DNA of 64,000 bases from an uncultured Aquimarina sp. (GCA_947498775.1 CANMLL010000011.1:166185-230184), one strand, 5' to 3'; positions 8,531 through 17,999 are shown, counted from the stretch's first letter. Numbers and translations are program-made. Notes: generated by a model not told the origin, from the letters alone.

Positions 8531-9430
8531 ATGAATACACTAAATGGTTGGATCTCTGCTGCACGTTTACGTACATTGCCATTATCGGTTTCGGGGATTA
8601 TTGTTGGATCGGCTCTTGGGCATAAAGACTTCGTGAGCACCCAAATTTTCTGGCTGGCTATTGCAACCACACTTGGATTACAAATACTATCAAATTTTGC
8701 CAATGATTATGGAGATGGCGTAAAAGGAACAGATAATGAAGATAGAGTAGGGCCAACAAGAGCATTACAAAGTGGAGCCATCTCTAGAAAAGAAATGTTC
8801 ATAGGGATTGTACTTACAGCTTTGATCACATTATGTGTTGCAATCGCGCTTATCTATGTTTCTTTTGGAAAAGAGAATTTCTTATACTCGATCTTTTTCT
8901 TTCTGTTGGGACTAGCGGCAATAGTAGCTGCAATTAAATATACAATGGGTAAATCTGCATATGGTTATAAGGGGTTAGGAGATGTTTTTGTATTTGTTTT
9001 CTTTGGATTGGTAAGTGTCTTAGGGTGTTACTTTTTGTTTACAAAAAACCTGGATTTTTTAATTTTTCTTCCAGGAATTACAATAGGCTTATTAAGTACA
9101 GCTGTATTGAATTTGAATAATATGAGAGATCATAATAGTGATAAAAAAGTGGGTAAGAACACATTGGTAGTTAAACTTGGTATTAATAATGCCCGAAAAT
9201 ACCATCTTTCGATAGTTATATTAGCGATGTTCGTGATGATCTTTTTTCTGTTTTTTACATACGAAAAACCAATAAATATGGTGTTTTTGATAGCTTTTGT
9301 CCCGCTAGCACTGCATTTAAAAAAGGTTTACAAAACGAAAAATTTTGAGTTATTAGATCCTGAGCTTAAAAAAGTAGCTTTAACAACATTTTTGCTATCT
9401 ATTTTGTTTAGTCTGGGCCAGATTTTATAA
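8531..9430 (+). CDS. menA: 1,4-dihydroxy-2-naphthoate polyprenyltransferase
   Basis: Integral-membrane UbiA-family prenyltransferase that joins the polyprenyl chain to dihydroxynaphthoate in menaquinone synthesis. I take the ATG at 8531 (299 residues, starting MNTLNGWISAARLRTLPLSV, the usual MenA N-terminus) rather than an upstream extension with low-complexity sequence. The prenyl-diphosphate-binding Asp motifs are NDYGDGVKGTD (58-68) and NMRDHNSDKKVGK in the second half. Eight to nine hydrophobic helices fit the family. It is the first gene of the men cluster, 28 bp before the UPF0173 gene. Confidence 0.95.
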   Translation: MNTLNGWISAARLRTLPLSVSGIIVGSALGHKDFVSTQIFWLAIATTLGLQILSNFANDYGDGVKGTDNEDRVGPTRALQSGAISRKEMFIGIVLTALITLCVAIALIYVSFGKENFLYSIFFFLLGLAAIVAAIKYTMGKSAYGYKGLGDVFVFVFFGLVSVLGCYFLFTKNLDFLIFLPGITIGLLSTAVLNLNNMRDHNSDKKVGKNTLVVKLGINNARKYHLSIVILAMFVMIFFLFFTYEKPINMVFLIAFVPLALHLKKVYKTKNFELLDPELKKVALTTFLLSILFSLGQIL

Positions 9431-9458
9431 TTTTCAGATAAAATAAACGCTTTCACTC

Positions 9459-10139
9459 ATGAAAATCACATTTTACGGCCATAATACTTTATTGATCAAA
9501 ATTAAAGAGGTAAATGTATTAATTGATCCTTTCATTTCTGGAAATCCACTTTCAAAAGATAAAGTTGATCTAAGTACTATTAAAGCAGATTATATTTTGC
9601 TTACGCATGCACATCAAGACCATGTTTTGGATGCCGAAGCTATTGCCAAAGCCAACGACGCTGTCATAATCTCTAATTATGAAATTGCAATGTACTATCA
9701 AAAAAAAGGAATTGAAGTACACCCAATGAATCATGGTGGTAATTGGGATTTTAAGTTTGGTAGGGTAAAATATGTAAATGCAGTACATACCAGTAGTTTT
9801 GAGGATGGGACTTATGGCGGACAACCAGGAGGTTTTGTTATCGAGGGAGAGCATAAAACAATCTATATTGCTGGAGATACGGCTTTGACCATGGATATGA
9901 AATTGATTCCTTTAGGTGCCAAATTAGATTTAGCGATACTTCCGATAGGTGATAATTTTACTATGGGAATTGATGATGCCATTATCGCTAGTGATTTTAT
10001 AGCTTGTGATAAGATACTCGGAGTGCATTATGATACTTTTGGTTACATCGAAATTGATCATGATGAAGCAAAACGTAAGTTTTTTGAAAGAGACAAGGAT
10101 CTGATGCTTTTAGAAATAGGAGAAAGTATCGAATTATAG
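9459..10139 (+). CDS. Metal-dependent hydrolase, UPF0173 (metallo-beta-lactamase fold)
   Basis: A 226-residue cytosolic protein matching UPF0173 over its full length. The metal-binding motif is H50-x-H52-x-D54-H55 (LTHAHQDHVLD), with further ligands in AVHTSSF, IAGDTALT and LGVHYDTFG. Its stop codon abuts the menC start with no spacer, so the two are tightly coupled, and menA lies 28 bp upstream. The family has no firm general function. Its position suggests a role in menaquinone synthesis, and one gap it could fill is dihydroxynaphthoyl-CoA hydrolysis (inference). Confidence 0.9.
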   Translation: MKITFYGHNTLLIKIKEVNVLIDPFISGNPLSKDKVDLSTIKADYILLTHAHQDHVLDAEAIAKANDAVIISNYEIAMYYQKKGIEVHPMNHGGNWDFKFGRVKYVNAVHTSSFEDGTYGGQPGGFVIEGEHKTIYIAGDTALTMDMKLIPLGAKLDLAILPIGDNFTMGIDDAIIASDFIACDKILGVHYDTFGYIEIDHDEAKRKFFERDKDLMLLEIGESIEL

Positions 10140-11174
10140 ATGAAGGCTACCTATTTTAAATATATTCTTGAATTCAAAAAACCAAGTGGTACTTCACGTG
10201 GAATTCTAAAAACAAAGGAAACCTGGTTCATAACAATTATCGATGGTTCAAAATATGGAGTTGGAGAATGTGGTATATTAAGATCCTTAAGTGTCGATGA
10301 TCGTGAAGATTATGAAGAAAAATTAAAATGGACTTGTGATCATATACATTTGGGTGTGGATCAACTTTGGAAGGAACTTATTGAGTTCCCGAGTATCCAG
10401 TTTGGGGTAGAGATGGCACTTAAATCTTTTGAGAGCAATGCTCCTTTTCTATTATTTCCTTCTTCTTTTACAAGAAATGAAGATAATATTCCTATCAATG
10501 GACTTGTCTGGATGGGGGATAAAGAATTTATGAAAGCACAGATTGGAGATAAGCTTCACCAGGGTTTTAATTGTATTAAAATGAAAATCGGGGCCATCAA
10601 TTTTCAAACAGAACTCGATTTACTAGAGTACATAAGGTCGCAGTTTTCATCAGAAGTGATTGAACTTCGTGTTGATGCCAATGGTGCTTTTAATCCACAG
10701 GAAGCATTAGATAAATTGCATCAGCTTTCTGAATTCGATTTACATAGTATAGAACAACCCATCAGGCAAGGACAGTACCAAGAAATGGCGGTTTTATGTA
10801 AAAAAACGCCTTTGCCAATTGCTTTAGATGAAGAATTGATTGGAGTTTTTGATGTAACAGAAAAGAAAAAATTATTACAAACCATACAACCACAATATAT
10901 TATCCTTAAACCGAGTTTAATAGGAGGTTTTAAAGGAACCAAAGAATGGATTGAAATAGCCGAAGAATTAGGTGTCGGTTGGTGGATTACCAGTGCTTTA
11001 GAAAGTAATATTGGCTTGAATGCTATTGCCCAGTTTACCTATACTTTGCAAAGCGAGATGCCACAAGGACTGGGTACAGGCAGTCTTTATACCAACAACT
11101 TTCAATCACCATTAAAAGTATACAAAGGCACTTTGATTTACGATTATAAAACAGAGTGGATTACTAATTTTTGA
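10140..11174 (+). CDS. menC: o-Succinylbenzoate synthase
   Basis: Enolase-superfamily enzyme (344 residues) that dehydrates SHCHC to o-succinylbenzoate. The catalytic set of the muconate-lactonizing/OSBS subgroup is complete: K147-M-K149, D179 in RVDANG, E205 in SIEQP, D230 in ALDEE and K257 in ILKPS. The N-terminal capping domain covers about residues 1-110. The start codon immediately follows the UPF0173 stop codon. OSBS and dipeptide epimerases share these motifs, but the men context settles the assignment. Confidence 0.93.
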   Translation: MKATYFKYILEFKKPSGTSRGILKTKETWFITIIDGSKYGVGECGILRSLSVDDREDYEEKLKWTCDHIHLGVDQLWKELIEFPSIQFGVEMALKSFESNAPFLLFPSSFTRNEDNIPINGLVWMGDKEFMKAQIGDKLHQGFNCIKMKIGAINFQTELDLLEYIRSQFSSEVIELRVDANGAFNPQEALDKLHQLSEFDLHSIEQPIRQGQYQEMAVLCKKTPLPIALDEELIGVFDVTEKKKLLQTIQPQYIILKPSLIGGFKGTKEWIEIAEELGVGWWITSALESNIGLNAIAQFTYTLQSEMPQGLGTGSLYTNNFQSPLKVYKGTLIYDYKTEWITNF

Positions 11175-11194
11175 ACTAATAACCAAAATCGTAT

Positions 11195-12085
11195 ATGTAT
11201 ATAGCACAAGGAAAACAAGGAAAATTAGGACTGTGGAAATACCTTCCGATACCACTTGTATTTATTGGTCTTTTAGGGATTCAATATCTTTTTGTAAAAG
11301 TAATGGACATTGATATGGCCGCATTGATGGAAAAAGAAATTCTTTCCAGAGGAAAAAATAGTGTATTTGTAGAAGGAATGCTATTTATGGCGGTATTTCT
11401 TGCAGCCTTGATTTTTTGGGTAAAATTTGTACACAAACAAAGTATTTTGTCTCTTACCACGTCAAGGAAAAAAACAGACTGGGGAAGGATATTATTTGTT
11501 TTTGGCTTAATGTCTTCATTTATAATTATATCCACATTGGCAGTCTATTTCCTTTATCCTGACACCTATCAAATTAATTTTGAACCTAAACCTTTTTTAA
11601 TACTTGCTATTATTGCTGTTTTACTGGTACCTATTCAAACAAGTTTTGAGGAGTATCTTTTTAGAGGGTACTTAATGCAAGGAGTGGGAATAGCCACAAA
11701 TAGCAAATTGGCTGCCTTGATATTTACATCGGTTCTCTTTGGGGTGATGCATATTGCCAATCCCGAAGTCGATAAAATAGGGCCTATTATCATGGTGTAC
11801 TATATAGGAACTGGGTTGTTTTTGGGCATAATAACGTTGATGGACGAAGGGTTGGAACTGGCACTCGGGTTTCATGCTGCAAATAATTTGGTAACCGTAC
11901 TATTGGTGACTGCAGATTGGACTGCTCTGCAAACTGATTCGATCTTTATCGATGTTTCAGACCCTAGTTCAGGATATGAGATATTATTTCCAGTACTAGT
12001 TATTTTCCCAATTTTCTTATTTATCTTATCAAAAAAATATCAATGGAGTGACTGGAAGGGCAAACTTCTTGGAGTTGTAAATTAA
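11195..12085 (+). CDS. CPBP-family intramembrane metalloprotease
   Basis: A 296-residue membrane protein of the CAAX-protease/bacteriocin-processing (Abi) family. Motif 1 is FEEYLFRG, with the paired Glu and the Arg of EExxxR. Motif 2 is FGVMHIANP and motif 3 is GFHAANNLVT, giving the expected metal-binding His residues. It has about eight hydrophobic helices. It lies 20 bp after menC and upstream of menE, so it is carried in the men operon although its substrate is unknown. Confidence 0.88.
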   Translation: MYIAQGKQGKLGLWKYLPIPLVFIGLLGIQYLFVKVMDIDMAALMEKEILSRGKNSVFVEGMLFMAVFLAALIFWVKFVHKQSILSLTTSRKKTDWGRILFVFGLMSSFIIISTLAVYFLYPDTYQINFEPKPFLILAIIAVLLVPIQTSFEEYLFRGYLMQGVGIATNSKLAALIFTSVLFGVMHIANPEVDKIGPIIMVYYIGTGLFLGIITLMDEGLELALGFHAANNLVTVLLVTADWTALQTDSIFIDVSDPSSGYEILFPVLVIFPIFLFILSKKYQWSDWKGKLLGVVN

Positions 12086-12163
12086 TAATATATCAATAAT
12101 GTACTTTTTACAATTTGATAACATGTTTATATGTGATAAGCCAGAAATTTGGATATTCAAATT

Positions 12164-13273
12164 ATGAGTACATTTCCTATCCCTGAAATACACGAAAAAT
12201 TTATCATCAATAATAAAGAAGTTATAGACGCAGAAAGTCTTAAGCTAATTGCACTTGGTTTTATTACAGAAGGAGAGGTTTATGAACAGGAAGTAGGACA
12301 CTTTTTTATAGATTGGTTAAATGAAAAAGATCATATTGTAGTTCAAACTTCGGGTTCTACCGGAAAACCAAAAGAAATAAGAGTCTATAAACAGCATATG
12401 ATCAATAGTGCAAAAGCCACCGGTAGATTTTTTAAAATTGAAGAAGGAACTACGGCATTATTGTGTCTTTCTGCAAATTACATTGCTGGTAAGATGATGT
12501 TGATAAGAGCCATGGTACTAGGTTGGAAAATAGATTTGGTACCTCCCAAAACAAATCCGTTAGATACCGTATATAAACAATATGATTTCTGCGCCATGAT
12601 TCCGTTACAATTGGATAATTCATTAAACAGACTTCATTTGATCAAAAAATTAATTGTTGGAGGTGGGCCTGTTTCAGAAAACCTGAAACACTTAATGAAA
12701 GGTGTTAAGACCAAAATATTTGAAACCTACGGGATGACTGAAACCGTTTCTCATATAGCAGCTAGAAGGGTAAATCCAAAGAAAAAAGATAAAAAAGATT
12801 CAGGTCTTTTTAAAGCATTACCAAATATCACTTTGGGTATTGATGATAGAAACTGCCTTGTGATTAAAGCACCAAAGCTTACCAACAAAACCATTGTTAC
12901 CAATGATGTAGTAGAACTTAAAACATACAAAAAATTCGTTTGGAAAGGTCGATATGATAATGTAATCAATAGTGGAGCAATCAAATTACACCCCGAAGAG
13001 ATAGAAACGAAATTACAATTGCTAATAGGTCATCGTTTTTTTGTAACCAGTGTGCCAGACCCTTCGTTAGGAGATAAACTAATATTAATTGTTGAAAGAG
13101 ATGATAATGACATTGCCAAATTAGCGCTGCAAGATGAGTTGAATACCCTTAATACTCTTGATAAGTACGAAATTCCGAAAGCAATATATTTTCTCTCTCA
13201 ATTTATAGAAACCGATAACGGAAAAGTACAAAGAACAAAAACTTTGGATTTGGTTCTGAGCATGCTATCGTGA
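12164..13273 (+). CDS. menE: o-Succinylbenzoate-CoA ligase
   Basis: Adenylate-forming enzyme that activates o-succinylbenzoate to its CoA thioester. The AMP-binding P-loop is VVQTSGSTGKPKEI and the A5 motif is FETYGMTETVSHIA. A shorter than usual C-terminal domain keeps FVWKGRYDNVINSGAIKLHPEEIE and a final K in NGKVQRTKT. I choose the ATG at 12164 (369 residues) over an upstream TTG. At about 370 residues it is compact, as is usual for MenE of Bacteroidota. No menB, menD or menF lies in the window. Confidence 0.93.
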   Translation: MSTFPIPEIHEKFIINNKEVIDAESLKLIALGFITEGEVYEQEVGHFFIDWLNEKDHIVVQTSGSTGKPKEIRVYKQHMINSAKATGRFFKIEEGTTALLCLSANYIAGKMMLIRAMVLGWKIDLVPPKTNPLDTVYKQYDFCAMIPLQLDNSLNRLHLIKKLIVGGGPVSENLKHLMKGVKTKIFETYGMTETVSHIAARRVNPKKKDKKDSGLFKALPNITLGIDDRNCLVIKAPKLTNKTIVTNDVVELKTYKKFVWKGRYDNVINSGAIKLHPEEIETKLQLLIGHRFFVTSVPDPSLGDKLILIVERDDNDIAKLALQDELNTLNTLDKYEIPKAIYFLSQFIETDNGKVQRTKTLDLVLSMLS

Positions 13274-13402
13274 TTTTATGAATGATATGCGAGGCTAGAA
13301 TAACGGGCTTTTTATTTAGTAAAGGATATTTTGCCGACTTCTTTTTTTGTAATACATTTAGTATTCTATACAAACACTAATCGCCCTTACTTTTATCTCA
13401 CT

Positions 13403-14722
13403 ATGAAAAATTTCCTATTCTTTTTATTGTTAGTTAGTTACACGTTTCAGGCACAAATCCTTCGGGAAAGAGAAAGAGCAGATGCTATCGATATGGTTCT
13501 AGAAGATCGGTTTAATAACCTGCTTCCTCAACTAATGGATCGAACGGGGTTTGATATGTGGATTTTGATTTCAAGAGAGTATAATGAGGATCCGGTACTA
13601 AAAACAATGTTGCCCCCGACCTGGTTGAATGCAAGAAGAAGGACGATTTTGGTTTTTTATAGAAATAAAGAAAAAAATACCCTCGAAAAATTAGCAGTTG
13701 CAAGGTATAACGTGGGCAAGAATATTGATTCTTCATGGGATAAAGAGAAACAACCCGATCAATGGCAGGCCCTGGTCGATATAATTTCGAATAAGAAACC
13801 TTCAACTATTGGTATTAACTATTCAGAAAATTTTGGCATTGTTGATGGCATTGTAAAAACAGATTATGAAGCATTTATGAATGTGCTTCCAGAAGAATAT
13901 AAGTCCAAAGTAACTTCGTCAGAAAAATTAGCAATTGCATGGGTAGAAACCCGTACAGAGCAAGAAATGGAGATTTATAAAGAATTAGTTAAAGTTACAC
14001 ACGATATTATATCTGAAGCCTTTAGCACCTCGGTGATACAACCCGGAGCGACCACTACAGATGATGTAGTTTGGTGGTTACGACAAAAAGTAACTGATAT
14101 GGGTCTGAAAACCTGGTTTCATCCAACTGTTGATATTCAACGTTCGGGTGAGGCTTTACAAAGTCATATTACCTCTTTTTCAGACAGGCCAAAGGATAAG
14201 ATCATTAGGCCGGGAGATATAATTCATTGTGATTTTGGAATATCATATTTAAGACTAAACACAGACTGCCAGCAACATGCGTATATTTTAAAGAATGATG
14301 AAACTTCTCCTCCAGATTTCTTAAAGAAAGCTTTTGCTGATGGAAATCGCGTTCAGGATATTTTCACGGCTAATTTTGAAACTGGTAGCACAGGAAATGA
14401 GATTTTATTGAAATCTCTGGAGCAAGCAAAAGCAGAAGGACTGAAACCTGCAATTTATACACATCCTCTTGGATTGTTTGGGCATTCTTCTGGTCCTACG
14501 ATTGGCATGTGGGATTCGCAAGGGGGAGTTCCAGGAACGGGGGATTATCCCTTGTATGAAAATACTGTATATGCTATTGAATTGAATACGACTGTTGCCA
14601 TTCCCGAATGGAAAAAAGATATTCGCATCATGCTTGAAGAAGCCGGTTTTTGGGGAAAAGATGGTTTTAGATATGTAAATGAAAGGCAAACAGAGTTAAT
14701 TACCATTCCAAAACGGAAATAA
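13403..14722 (+). CDS. Secreted M24-family (Xaa-Pro aminopeptidase-like) metallopeptidase
   Basis: The ATG at 13403 gives a 439-residue protein with a signal peptide (MKNFLFFLLLVSYTFQAQ), so it is exported; longer starts place sequence before the signal and are unlikely. The C-terminal pita-bread domain has the five dinuclear metal ligands: D in HCDFGI, D in NTDCQQ, H in FGHSSGP, E in IELNT and E in MLEEAG. The N-terminal creatinase-like domain covers about residues 20-190. It starts 129 bp after menE and is probably a separate unit. Substrates are likely proline-containing peptides (family knowledge). Confidence 0.88.
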   Translation: MKNFLFFLLLVSYTFQAQILRERERADAIDMVLEDRFNNLLPQLMDRTGFDMWILISREYNEDPVLKTMLPPTWLNARRRTILVFYRNKEKNTLEKLAVARYNVGKNIDSSWDKEKQPDQWQALVDIISNKKPSTIGINYSENFGIVDGIVKTDYEAFMNVLPEEYKSKVTSSEKLAIAWVETRTEQEMEIYKELVKVTHDIISEAFSTSVIQPGATTTDDVVWWLRQKVTDMGLKTWFHPTVDIQRSGEALQSHITSFSDRPKDKIIRPGDIIHCDFGISYLRLNTDCQQHAYILKNDETSPPDFLKKAFADGNRVQDIFTANFETGSTGNEILLKSLEQAKAEGLKPAIYTHPLGLFGHSSGPTIGMWDSQGGVPGTGDYPLYENTVYAIELNTTVAIPEWKKDIRIMLEEAGFWGKDGFRYVNERQTELITIPKRK

Positions 14723-14741
14723 TTAATAGTTATTTACATCT

Positions 14742-14836
14742 AGGTCGCTGATACTTGTAATCTAGTAACTTTTAACAAATAGCAAAAAAGCAATGTACTG
14801 CGTATCAAAACCTCTACACGTTCAGTGAAGAGTGGT
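14742..14836 (+). repeat. 95-bp structured repeat, copy 1 of 2
   Basis: Nearly the whole space between two convergent genes is a copy of the sequence at 35055-35154. Both begin GGTCGCTGATACT, share CAAAAA-G-AATGTA-TGCGTATC in the middle, and end in a small hairpin (here CTCTACAC/GTGAAGAG). TGATAC near the start can also pair with GTATCA near the end. Confidence 0.75.
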
Positions 14837-16078
14837 TTATCTATTCAATAAAATTCTCATCATTTGTTCTGCAGTCGTTTTTCCTATTAGTTTTATTTGA
14901 TCTCTTGGGGTATCATCACCGATCTCATAAGTTAATCCTGTAGCATTATGACCATATAAAAGCCATCCTTTGGACACAGGTTTTTTACTGTTTCCTGCTT
15001 TTTCATTCACTTTGTAATCAGGAATGTTATGTTCTAGGGCCGCAAACCAGTCATCAAGAAAATGGGGTAGTGCAGTATCGTCTCGAGTCTTATTGGTATA
15101 AAAAATATCATACCATGTAGAATGAAAGTCTAACCCCAAAATTAACTTCGAATTACTGCTTTTTAAAGCTTTAGAAATAAACGTTACTGTTTGTTTAATT
15201 TCAGGTTGGCGATAAGCCGACCAATCTCTATTGGTATCAACTCCACCTGCATTATGGCGCCAATGACCTAAGTCAACTCCATCCGGGTTCAGTATAGGAA
15301 AAGCCAATATCCTGTATTTGTTCAGAAATTCGTTAGAAAGTTGAAAATCGTCGTTCAGCAATGTCTCTACAAAAGATTGAAATGCAAAATAACCAGTAAC
15401 CTCAGGGGGGTGCTGACGTGTAAACAATACAATGACGTCTTTATGCTTTTTGGTTCCTTTATACATATCTAAAACCGGTAAGTTTTTTTCTAATATTGAT
15501 TTTCCGTAGATATTGAGCTTTACATGATCTTCTTTTCCCCGAACAAGACTGGTATACCATTTTTGTACATCTTTTGACGATTGTATTTCCTGAGCAGCGA
15601 TTAGCAAAGGTTCTGTAGTGAGATTTACCAATATCGTTTTACGAATACTGTCTCCATAAACATGGGTCGAGTCGATACATACCCATTCATTGTTTACTTT
15701 TAATTTGGGAATATAACGATGTTTAAAACCTTCGGGATATTGAAATCGCAAGTAAAAAGGCCCAGGTATGTCTCTCCATGTCTTGAATGCATAATAAGAA
15801 CTATTATTTATAGGGGTGTTTTCTGGGTTTATAATTACTAATGCTGTGCTATCATTCAGTTTTTTGAATCCGTTTAATCGTGCACCATCAAATTCGTTAT
15901 TGGCATAAACGCCTATATCCTTTAATTTATATGTCTGTTTGGTCTGAAAATTTATTTTTTTTGAAGAAGTATCAACTGGGGTTTCAAAAGGTATTTTCTT
16001 TGTTGAATTACAACCAAATAGTAAAATAAAGGCAGAAGTGAAAATTAGATACAACAGACAACTAAAAACTGCTTTCAT
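14837..16078 (-). CDS. M14-family zinc carboxypeptidase lipoprotein
   Basis: A 413-residue lipoprotein (signal peptide ending LLFGC, with an NSTKK linker). The M14 signature is present: the first zinc pair H and E in RQHPPEVTGYF, the substrate-binding Asn-Arg in VDTNRDW, the third zinc ligand His in LDFHSTWYD, and the catalytic Glu in LTYEIGDDT. The N-terminal 200 residues form a beta-rich region of unknown role. It converges with the M24 peptidase across the 95-bp repeat. It lies downstream of the two small leader-peptide genes, but a terminator separates them. Confidence 0.88.
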   Translation of the reverse strand: MKAVFSCLLYLIFTSAFILLFGCNSTKKIPFETPVDTSSKKINFQTKQTYKLKDIGVYANNEFDGARLNGFKKLNDSTALVIINPENTPINNSSYYAFKTWRDIPGPFYLRFQYPEGFKHRYIPKLKVNNEWVCIDSTHVYGDSIRKTILVNLTTEPLLIAAQEIQSSKDVQKWYTSLVRGKEDHVKLNIYGKSILEKNLPVLDMYKGTKKHKDVIVLFTRQHPPEVTGYFAFQSFVETLLNDDFQLSNEFLNKYRILAFPILNPDGVDLGHWRHNAGGVDTNRDWSAYRQPEIKQTVTFISKALKSSNSKLILGLDFHSTWYDIFYTNKTRDDTALPHFLDDWFAALEHNIPDYKVNEKAGNSKKPVSKGWLLYGHNATGLTYEIGDDTPRDQIKLIGKTTAEQMMRILLNR

Positions 16079-16089
16079 GCTTTTTTAAT

Positions 16090-16146
16090 TTAAAAAATCC
16101 CCAATACTCAAACTATAGGTCCGATTATTGGGGATTAAATCTCTTT
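16090..16146 (-). terminator. Rho-independent terminator after the leader-peptide genes
   Basis: AATCCCCAATA at 16096-16106 pairs with TATTGGGGATT at 16136-16146. On the minus strand the stem is followed by TTTTTT, 75 bp after the stop codon of the peptide gene at 16221. Confidence 0.75.
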
Positions 16147-16220
16147 AAAAATAATAATAAGTTGCGGCTTTTAGGTCATTTTCTTCTAAAACCTTATAAA
16201 ATCGAATTTTTTAGCGATCA

Positions 16221-16409
16221 TTAATAGGCACACAGATCCGGAATGTAAAAACCACTTATCGTGATACCGCAAACACTACAGGGGCAATCACTATCTGTGC
16301 TACAGGACCGAAATTCTGCCTGGCACCCTCCAAAACCAGCATTAATTGTTTTTTGTTGCTCTTTTTTTAGTACCGTTACCATTTCCAGGCTTAAAATGTT
16401 TTTAATCAT
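16221..16409 (-). CDS. Double-glycine-type leader peptide with Cys-rich core
   Basis: A 62-residue peptide. Residues 1-25 match the flavobacterial natural-product leader pattern (ILSLEMVTVLKKEQQKTINAG), with the usual GG here degenerate as AG followed by FGG. The core of about 37 residues holds six Cys (GGC, RSC, SDC, PC, SVC, LC) and is otherwise polar. Such leaders are normally cleaved by C39-peptidase ABC exporters. No such exporter or modification enzyme is in the window. It has a second homologue at 16520-16720 and a third at 24289-24477. Confidence 0.75.
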   Translation of the reverse strand: MIKNILSLEMVTVLKKEQQKTINAGFGGCQAEFRSCSTDSDCPCSVCGITISGFYIPDLCAY

Positions 16410-16519
16410 TGTGTAACTATTTTAATTAATAATGAAGTTAATGTTTTAGCACTTTTACAGTGTTATTTTATAGAATTTTAGATCTAAAATGCACATCCAA
16501 TAACAGAGAAAAATTTAAA

Positions 16520-16720
16520 TTAAAATTGAACAGGTCTCGATCCATCTTCACAAGTACTATCACAAGGCACATCTTCAGAAATCACAAGAAAACCTCTTGG
16601 ATCTCTAGTGATGCAAAAACAATATACTACAGGTAATATGATAATACCTCCATTGATATTTTTTTGTTCGCTTTTTTCTAAATGCTTTATACTCTTTAAT
16701 TCTAAAATCTTTTTTAACAT
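16520..16720 (-). CDS. Double-glycine leader peptide, Cys-containing core
   Basis: I use the internal ATG at 16720 (MLKKILELKSIKHLEKSEQK), which is the canonical start of this family, giving 66 residues. The leader ends in NINGG (residues 21-25). The core of about 41 residues starts with a hydrophobic III-LPVVY segment and has four Cys in two pairs (YCFC and PCDSTC). It is 110 bp upstream of and on the same strand as the peptide at 16221, and the two share leader but not core sequence, as in peptide families under diversification. Confidence 0.78.
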   Translation of the reverse strand: MLKKILELKSIKHLEKSEQKNINGGIIILPVVYCFCITRDPRGFLVISEDVPCDSTCEDGSRPVQF

Positions 16721-16888
16721 GATGTTGTACATTTAAATTAATATGATTTTTGATTTTAATATGCTTTATCTAAAGATAACTTCATTAGGTATTAAATCAT
16801 AATTATGCTTTAGCAAATTGAACAAAATGAGGCACTAAACAATAGGGTCGTTATTCTAAACTCGTTGTAGAATTTCATTTGTAAGACA

Positions 16889-17203
16889 TCATGTTAAAAA
16901 TGATTTAACTAACATCACAATACCTAGAATCCCAAAGATAACACCCCAGTATTGCATTTTTATCCAAAACAGGCTATGATTAGGTTTTAATATGATTTCT
17001 TCACCTGTTTCTTTATCAACAAGGCTTTTTTGATTCGATTCGTTCCATTTTTTACCCATGATCCAACTAAAGATACTTGCCACAAAAAGACTAATGGCAT
17101 AGGACAAATTATTTTGCTCTTTTGGTAAAACCGATGTTAGGGCAACCAAAACTACTGCTAATACTAATACTGAGAGGAATCCTCTTCCTGACCATACAAT
17201 CAT
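16889..17203 (-). CDS. Small membrane protein of unknown function
   Basis: A 104-residue protein with three hydrophobic segments (about residues 9-24, 31-47 and 81-101), separated by a charged loop WNESNQKSLVDKETGEE. No family is recognised. It lies between the vWA/TapB operon and the leader-peptide genes on the same strand. Confidence 0.6.
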   Translation of the reverse strand: MIVWSGRGFLSVLVLAVVLVALTSVLPKEQNNLSYAISLFVASIFSWIMGKKWNESNQKSLVDKETGEEIILKPNHSLFWIKMQYWGVIFGILGIVMLVKSFLT

Positions 17204-17285
17204 AATACTCTTTTTAAGATTTATACCTACTTTCGTTTTAAGTCTGTTTTCGGTTTATTCGGACTTTAATGCGCGACAATATTGG

Positions 17286-17999
17286 TCATCGGATTTCTGT
17301 TAACTCATGGTATTCCAATAATTTTCCTTTTTTATTATATGATTCTGATCGTACAACAACCACATCTTTGTAATACCATTCTACCCCGGTACCTTTTACA
17401 TTTATAATTCCGAATTTGGATTCAAAATCAAATTTCACCTTTTGACACATAAAAGTTCCTGCCGATGTAGAAATTTGCTCTTCCCCAACAATCTCACGAT
17501 CAAATACCTTGAAAGTCATTGTGACCAAAGTGAAAGAATCACTGTTCACTTTGATTGATATATTTCCATCATCAAGACGATCCCCGGGTTTCATCCCAAC
17601 AGGGAATTCCAAAACGTCTCCATCGATTTTAAGGCTGAGATTATTTTTATGATGCTCTGAGAGTTTGTCTAAATTGAAAAATCGTAACATATCAAGGCTA
17701 AATAGCCCATCTTTACAATTTGCTTTATATTCTGTACTAAAAGTTTCTTCGTCCTTCTTACCGGTCACCGTCGCTTTTATACTAGCCGAAAGATTGTTGT
17801 GCTCTCCAGAAATAGAAATTGTTTCGTGAGTAGAAGTCCCTTCTTTTTTACCTTTTCTGTTATAGTCGGTATACTCCAGTATAGCGCCTTCTTTCATAAA
17901 AGGTACTGCATTACAATCTTGAGCATACAATTCTAGAGGTAAAGTGAAGCAAAAGAGCACTAAAAATGTAGAAATAAATACTTTGATTCTCATACTCAT
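17286..17999 (-). CDS. TapB-like secreted protein
   Basis: The ATG at 17999 gives 237 residues with a signal peptide (MSMRIKVFISTFLVLFCF, cleaved near LYAQDC). A longer start would overlap the upstream vWA gene and put non-signal sequence first. The body is beta-rich with the signature of TapB/DUF3108-like proteins: GAILEYTDYNRKGK at the start, then VGMKPGDRLDDG, STSAGTFMCQKVKFDFESK, and GTGVEWYYKDVVVVRSE near the end. It starts 4 bp after the vWA gene stops, so the two are co-translated. The function of the family is not established. Confidence 0.72.
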   Translation of the reverse strand: MSMRIKVFISTFLVLFCFTLPLELYAQDCNAVPFMKEGAILEYTDYNRKGKKEGTSTHETISISGEHNNLSASIKATVTGKKDEETFSTEYKANCKDGLFSLDMLRFFNLDKLSEHHKNNLSLKIDGDVLEFPVGMKPGDRLDDGNISIKVNSDSFTLVTMTFKVFDREIVGEEQISTSAGTFMCQKVKFDFESKFGIINVKGTGVEWYYKDVVVVRSESYNKKGKLLEYHELTEIR

